From Bacteroidota bacterium (GTDB taxonomy: Bacteria; Bacteroidota; Bacteroidia; Bacteroidales; VadinHA17), in assembly GCA_029552825.1 (NCBI GenBank), contig JAKPDL010000002.1, forward strand, positions 22,559-86,558: DNA of 64,000 nt. Reading direction: 5' to 3'. Of this stretch, positions 61,622 to 64,000 are shown in pieces. Below the pieces are notes generated by a model. The model saw nothing but the letters and a program-made list of their open reading frames with translations, had not been told where the DNA came from and made no database searches. Numbering within the stretch: the stretch's first letter is position 1; each line of letters starts with the position of its first letter. A program made the translations under genes and the position numbers.

Positions 61622-64000
61622 ATGAAAAATAATCTTTTTGTTCTGGCAGTAATCATTTTCATATTTATCTCAGGCTGCAGTAAAAAGGAAAAAGCCGAAT
61701 GGAAAATTGCGGATAATCCTATTCTGACTGAATGGGCTTCACGGGTGGACCCTCTAAAGCCATGGCCTGAATATCCACGGCCCGATATGGTGAGACAGAA
61801 ATGGATCAATCTTAACGGCTTGTGGGATTATGCTATTACCCCTCGTGATGTAAAGCCTGATAATTGGGATGGGAAGATACTTGTTCCTTATCCTGTTGAA
61901 TCGGCACTTTCGGGCGTAAAGAGAAGGGTTTCGGAAAATGAAAATCTATGGTACAGAACCACTTTTAAGATTCCAGGGAGCTGGAGGAAGGGAAAGGTAC
62001 TTCTCAATTTTGAGGCGTGCGACTGGGAAACCCGGGTGTGGGTTGACGGAAAAGAAGCCGGGTTGCACAGAGGCGGTTACGATCCTTTCAGCTTTGAAAT
62101 ATCAGACCTGCTTTCAGAAAGTAAGGAACATGAACTGCTGGTGTGTGTATGGGACCCCACAGACAAAGGACCTCAGCCGCGCGGTAAACAGGTCTCAAAC
62201 CCGGGAGGTATTTGGTACACACCTACAACAGGTATATGGCAGACAGTATGGCTCGAACCGGTAGACAAATCGTACATCACCTCCTTCAGAACAGTATCCG
62301 ACATAGACCAAAATACATTGACATTTAATGTGATGACATCAGACAATAAAGGTGAAATTTCAGTTAAAGTTTATGATGGCGGAAAAATTATTGCTTCAGG
62401 TACAGGTAAAGCCGGTAATGATATAACACTGGAAATTAAAAATCCGGTTTTATGGGAACCTGATAACCCATATCTGTATAATGTAACAATTGAAATGAAC
62501 TCAGAGGGCGGCAAAGATATGGTGACTTCAGTTGCGGGGATGAGGAAGATTTCTCTGGGTAAAACGGAGGATGGTTTTACACGAATGATGCTCAACAACA
62601 GGTTTGTTTTCCAGCGTGGTCCTCTCGACCAGGGCTTCTGGCCCGATGGGATATATACACCGCCAACCGACGAGGCAATGGTTTACGACCTCCGAATGAC
62701 AAAGAAGATGGGATATAACATGCTCAGAAAACATGTCAAGGTCGAAAACAGGAGGTTCTATAACTGGTGCGATAGACTTGGCATACTTGTATGGCAGGAT
62801 ATGCCAAGCGGCGACAGGTATATTAGCGGAGAGGCTCCCGATATCACAAAAACAGAAGAAGCAGGAAAACAGTTTGAGTATGAGCTAAAAAGGATGATAG
62901 AAACAAAATATAATCACCCTTCAATAATTATGTGGGTGCCCTATAATGAAGGATGGGGTCAGTGGGACACAGAAAGGATCACAGAACTTATTAAACAATA
63001 TGACCCCACAAGGCTGGTAAACAGTGCTTCGGGATGGACCGACAGAGGCTGTGGCGATGTGAAAGATATTCACAACTACCCAACACCACGCTGTCCTGAG
63101 CCTGAAGAAAACAGGGCCATAGTGCTTGGAGAATACGGTGGACTCGGCTATCCGGTGAGTGGACATACATGGGAAGCTACATACTGGGGTTACAGAACCT
63201 TCGAAGATACCCTTCAGCTGCTGACAACCTTCGAAGCATACCTCGACCAGATATATAGATTCGTCAAAGAAAAAGGACTGAGTGCAATAATCTATACGCA
63301 GACAACTGATGTGGAAACTGAAACAAACGGACTGATGACTTATGACCGCAAGGTCGACAAAATGGGCGCGGAAAATGTAGCAAAGGCAAACCTGGGAATA
63401 TTGCCTCCGGTTCCTGAACAGAAGGTGCTGGTATTTTACAATGAACTCGACCTCTCTCTTACGAGCCATAACCCTTCAGCAAAATTCTTCTATACACTCG
63501 ATGACTCCGATCCCGTAAAGAGCGGTTTATTGTATTCAGGACCTGTTAAGGTTAATGAAACCTGCACACTGAAAGCATTTGCTGTCCACGGAAATGACAC
63601 AAGCAGAACCGTTTCATATAACCTTGTAAAAAAGAATCTTATTCCTGGAATACAGGGCGGCAGATATAGCAGGGGGCTGAATGTGAATGTTTACCAGGGA
63701 CAGTTCACCTCACTACCTGACTTCGGAGCACTTCAGCCTGTAAAAACAACAGTCACGAAGGTTATTAACGCAAGGATTTCTGAGGATAGCCAGAACTTCG
63801 CACTCAGGTTTACCGGACTGCTGAATATCCCTGAAGAGAGTATTTACGGATTCTACCTTAATTCCGATGATGGCAGCAAACTTATTATTGACGGTGAGCT
63901 GGTTGTATTAAATGACGGTGTTCACCCGAGGGCAGTGGAAAAGTTTGATTATATTGCTCTTGGGAAAGGTTATCATAAAATTGAACTTGAATATTTTCAG
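61622..64000 (+). CDS. Glycoside hydrolase family 2 lipoprotein with C-terminal PA14-like domain, cut by window end
   Basis: 793 codons from ATG 61622 without a stop. Lipobox FISGCS gives acylated C19. GH2 sugar-binding domain about 25-220 (with NLNGLWDYAITP and WYRTTFKIPGSW), immunoglobulin-like domain about 220-310, TIM barrel from about 315. Acid/base Glu443 in VPYNEGWGQWD and nucleophile Glu504 in LGEYGGLG are both present. A chitobiase-like C-terminal beta-domain (about 600-675) and a PA14-like region (from about 715, GFYLNSDDGSKLIIDG) follow. Probable beta-galactosidase, glucuronidase or mannosidase-type exo-enzyme at the cell surface; substrate unknown. No SusCD pair is visible in the window. 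Confidence 0.9.
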   Translation, partial: MKNNLFVLAVIIFIFISGCSKKEKAEWKIADNPILTEWASRVDPLKPWPEYPRPDMVRQKWINLNGLWDYAITPRDVKPDNWDGKILVPYPVESALSGVKRRVSENENLWYRTTFKIPGSWRKGKVLLNFEACDWETRVWVDGKEAGLHRGGYDPFSFEISDLLSESKEHELLVCVWDPTDKGPQPRGKQVSNPGGIWYTPTTGIWQTVWLEPVDKSYITSFRTVSDIDQNTLTFNVMTSDNKGEISVKVYDGGKIIASGTGKAGNDITLEIKNPVLWEPDNPYLYNVTIEMNSEGGKDMVTSVAGMRKISLGKTEDGFTRMMLNNRFVFQRGPLDQGFWPDGIYTPPTDEAMVYDLRMTKKMGYNMLRKHVKVENRRFYNWCDRLGILVWQDMPSGDRYISGEAPDITKTEEAGKQFEYELKRMIETKYNHPSIIMWVPYNEGWGQWDTERITELIKQYDPTRLVNSASGWTDRGCGDVKDIHNYPTPRCPEPEENRAIVLGEYGGLGYPVSGHTWEATYWGYRTFEDTLQLLTTFEAYLDQIYRFVKEKGLSAIIYTQTTDVETETNGLMTYDRKVDKMGAENVAKANLGILPPVPEQKVLVFYNELDLSLTSHNPSAKFFYTLDDSDPVKSGLLYSGPVKVNETCTLKAFAVHGNDTSRTVSYNLVKKNLIPGIQGGRYSRGLNVNVYQGQFTSLPDFGALQPVKTTVTKVINARISEDSQNFALRFTGLLNIPEESIYGFYLNSDDGSKLIIDGELVVLNDGVHPRAVEKFDYIALGKGYHKIELEYFQ

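Noticed and set aside
58540..64000. Polysaccharide utilisation or O-antigen locus formed by FkbM, kup and GH2 genes
   Set aside because: They are on different strands with separate promoters and no SusCD, glycosyltransferase or regulator gene among them.

Overview
This window is a compact stretch of core chromosome from a member of the Bacteroidota, probably the Bacteroidales/Marinilabiliales side; I do not go to genus. The grounds are gene content (type IX secretion protein PorQ, DUF4290, DUF5683 and DUF4492 proteins, DUF4492 directly before cytochrome bd, a fused CcsB-CcsA protein, porQ close to cmk-ispH) and promoters. Many genes have the Bacteroidota -7 element TAnnTTTG, and two also have TTTG 19 bp upstream. 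I see no insertion sequence, prophage, CRISPR array or rRNA.

Layout. 1-8.3 kb, minus strand: truncated zinc-type CDF exporter, DUF362 ferredoxin-like protein, pfkA, ispH-cmk, a secreted beta-helix protein, porQ and a DMT exporter. 8.5-15.2 kb, plus: etfB, etfA, a two-gene membrane Fe-S/cytochrome b oxidoreductase, an acyl-CoA dehydrogenase and an M48 lipoprotein. This reads as a route from acyl-CoA oxidation through ETF to the quinone pool. 15.2-19.6 kb: a GPP34 (GOLPH3-like) protein, a small cytochrome c and ccsBA. 19.6-20.0 kb: a hairpin-rich block with a partial duplicate of the 3' end of tRNA-His, then tRNA-His. 20-30 kb: flippase (with an in-frame TGA near its 5' end), GNAT-like protein, L31, lon-coaD-thioredoxin-like, NUDIX/pyrE head to head, an SRPBCC protein and birA.

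30-43 kb: an operon rsfS-ftsH-DUF2007-cdsA-psd-fprA; hsp20 divergent from an AI-2E family protein across an array of TGACA/TGTCA palindromes; DUF4492-cydA-cydB plus a small unrecorded membrane ORF; pssA, a HAD-like protein and a glutaminyl cyclase lipoprotein. With cdsA, psd and pssA the window holds the whole pathway from phosphatidic acid to phosphatidylethanolamine. 43-64 kb: lipid kinase, parA-parB (preceded by DnaA-box-like sites), DUF5683, a LysM transglycosylase, an orphan sigma-54-type response regulator, an ABC-2 exporter, grpE-dnaJ, murA-DUF4290, M1 peptidase, a nickel/cobalt-type transporter, an FkbM methyltransferase, kup and a GH2 lipoprotein cut by the window end.

No single new multi-gene system stands out. 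The most promising unexplained signals are the palindrome array before hsp20, the small ORF after cydB, the tRNA-His hairpin/duplication block, the DnaA-like sites before parAB and the interrupted flippase start. All functions are read from sequence motifs by eye; no database search was run.
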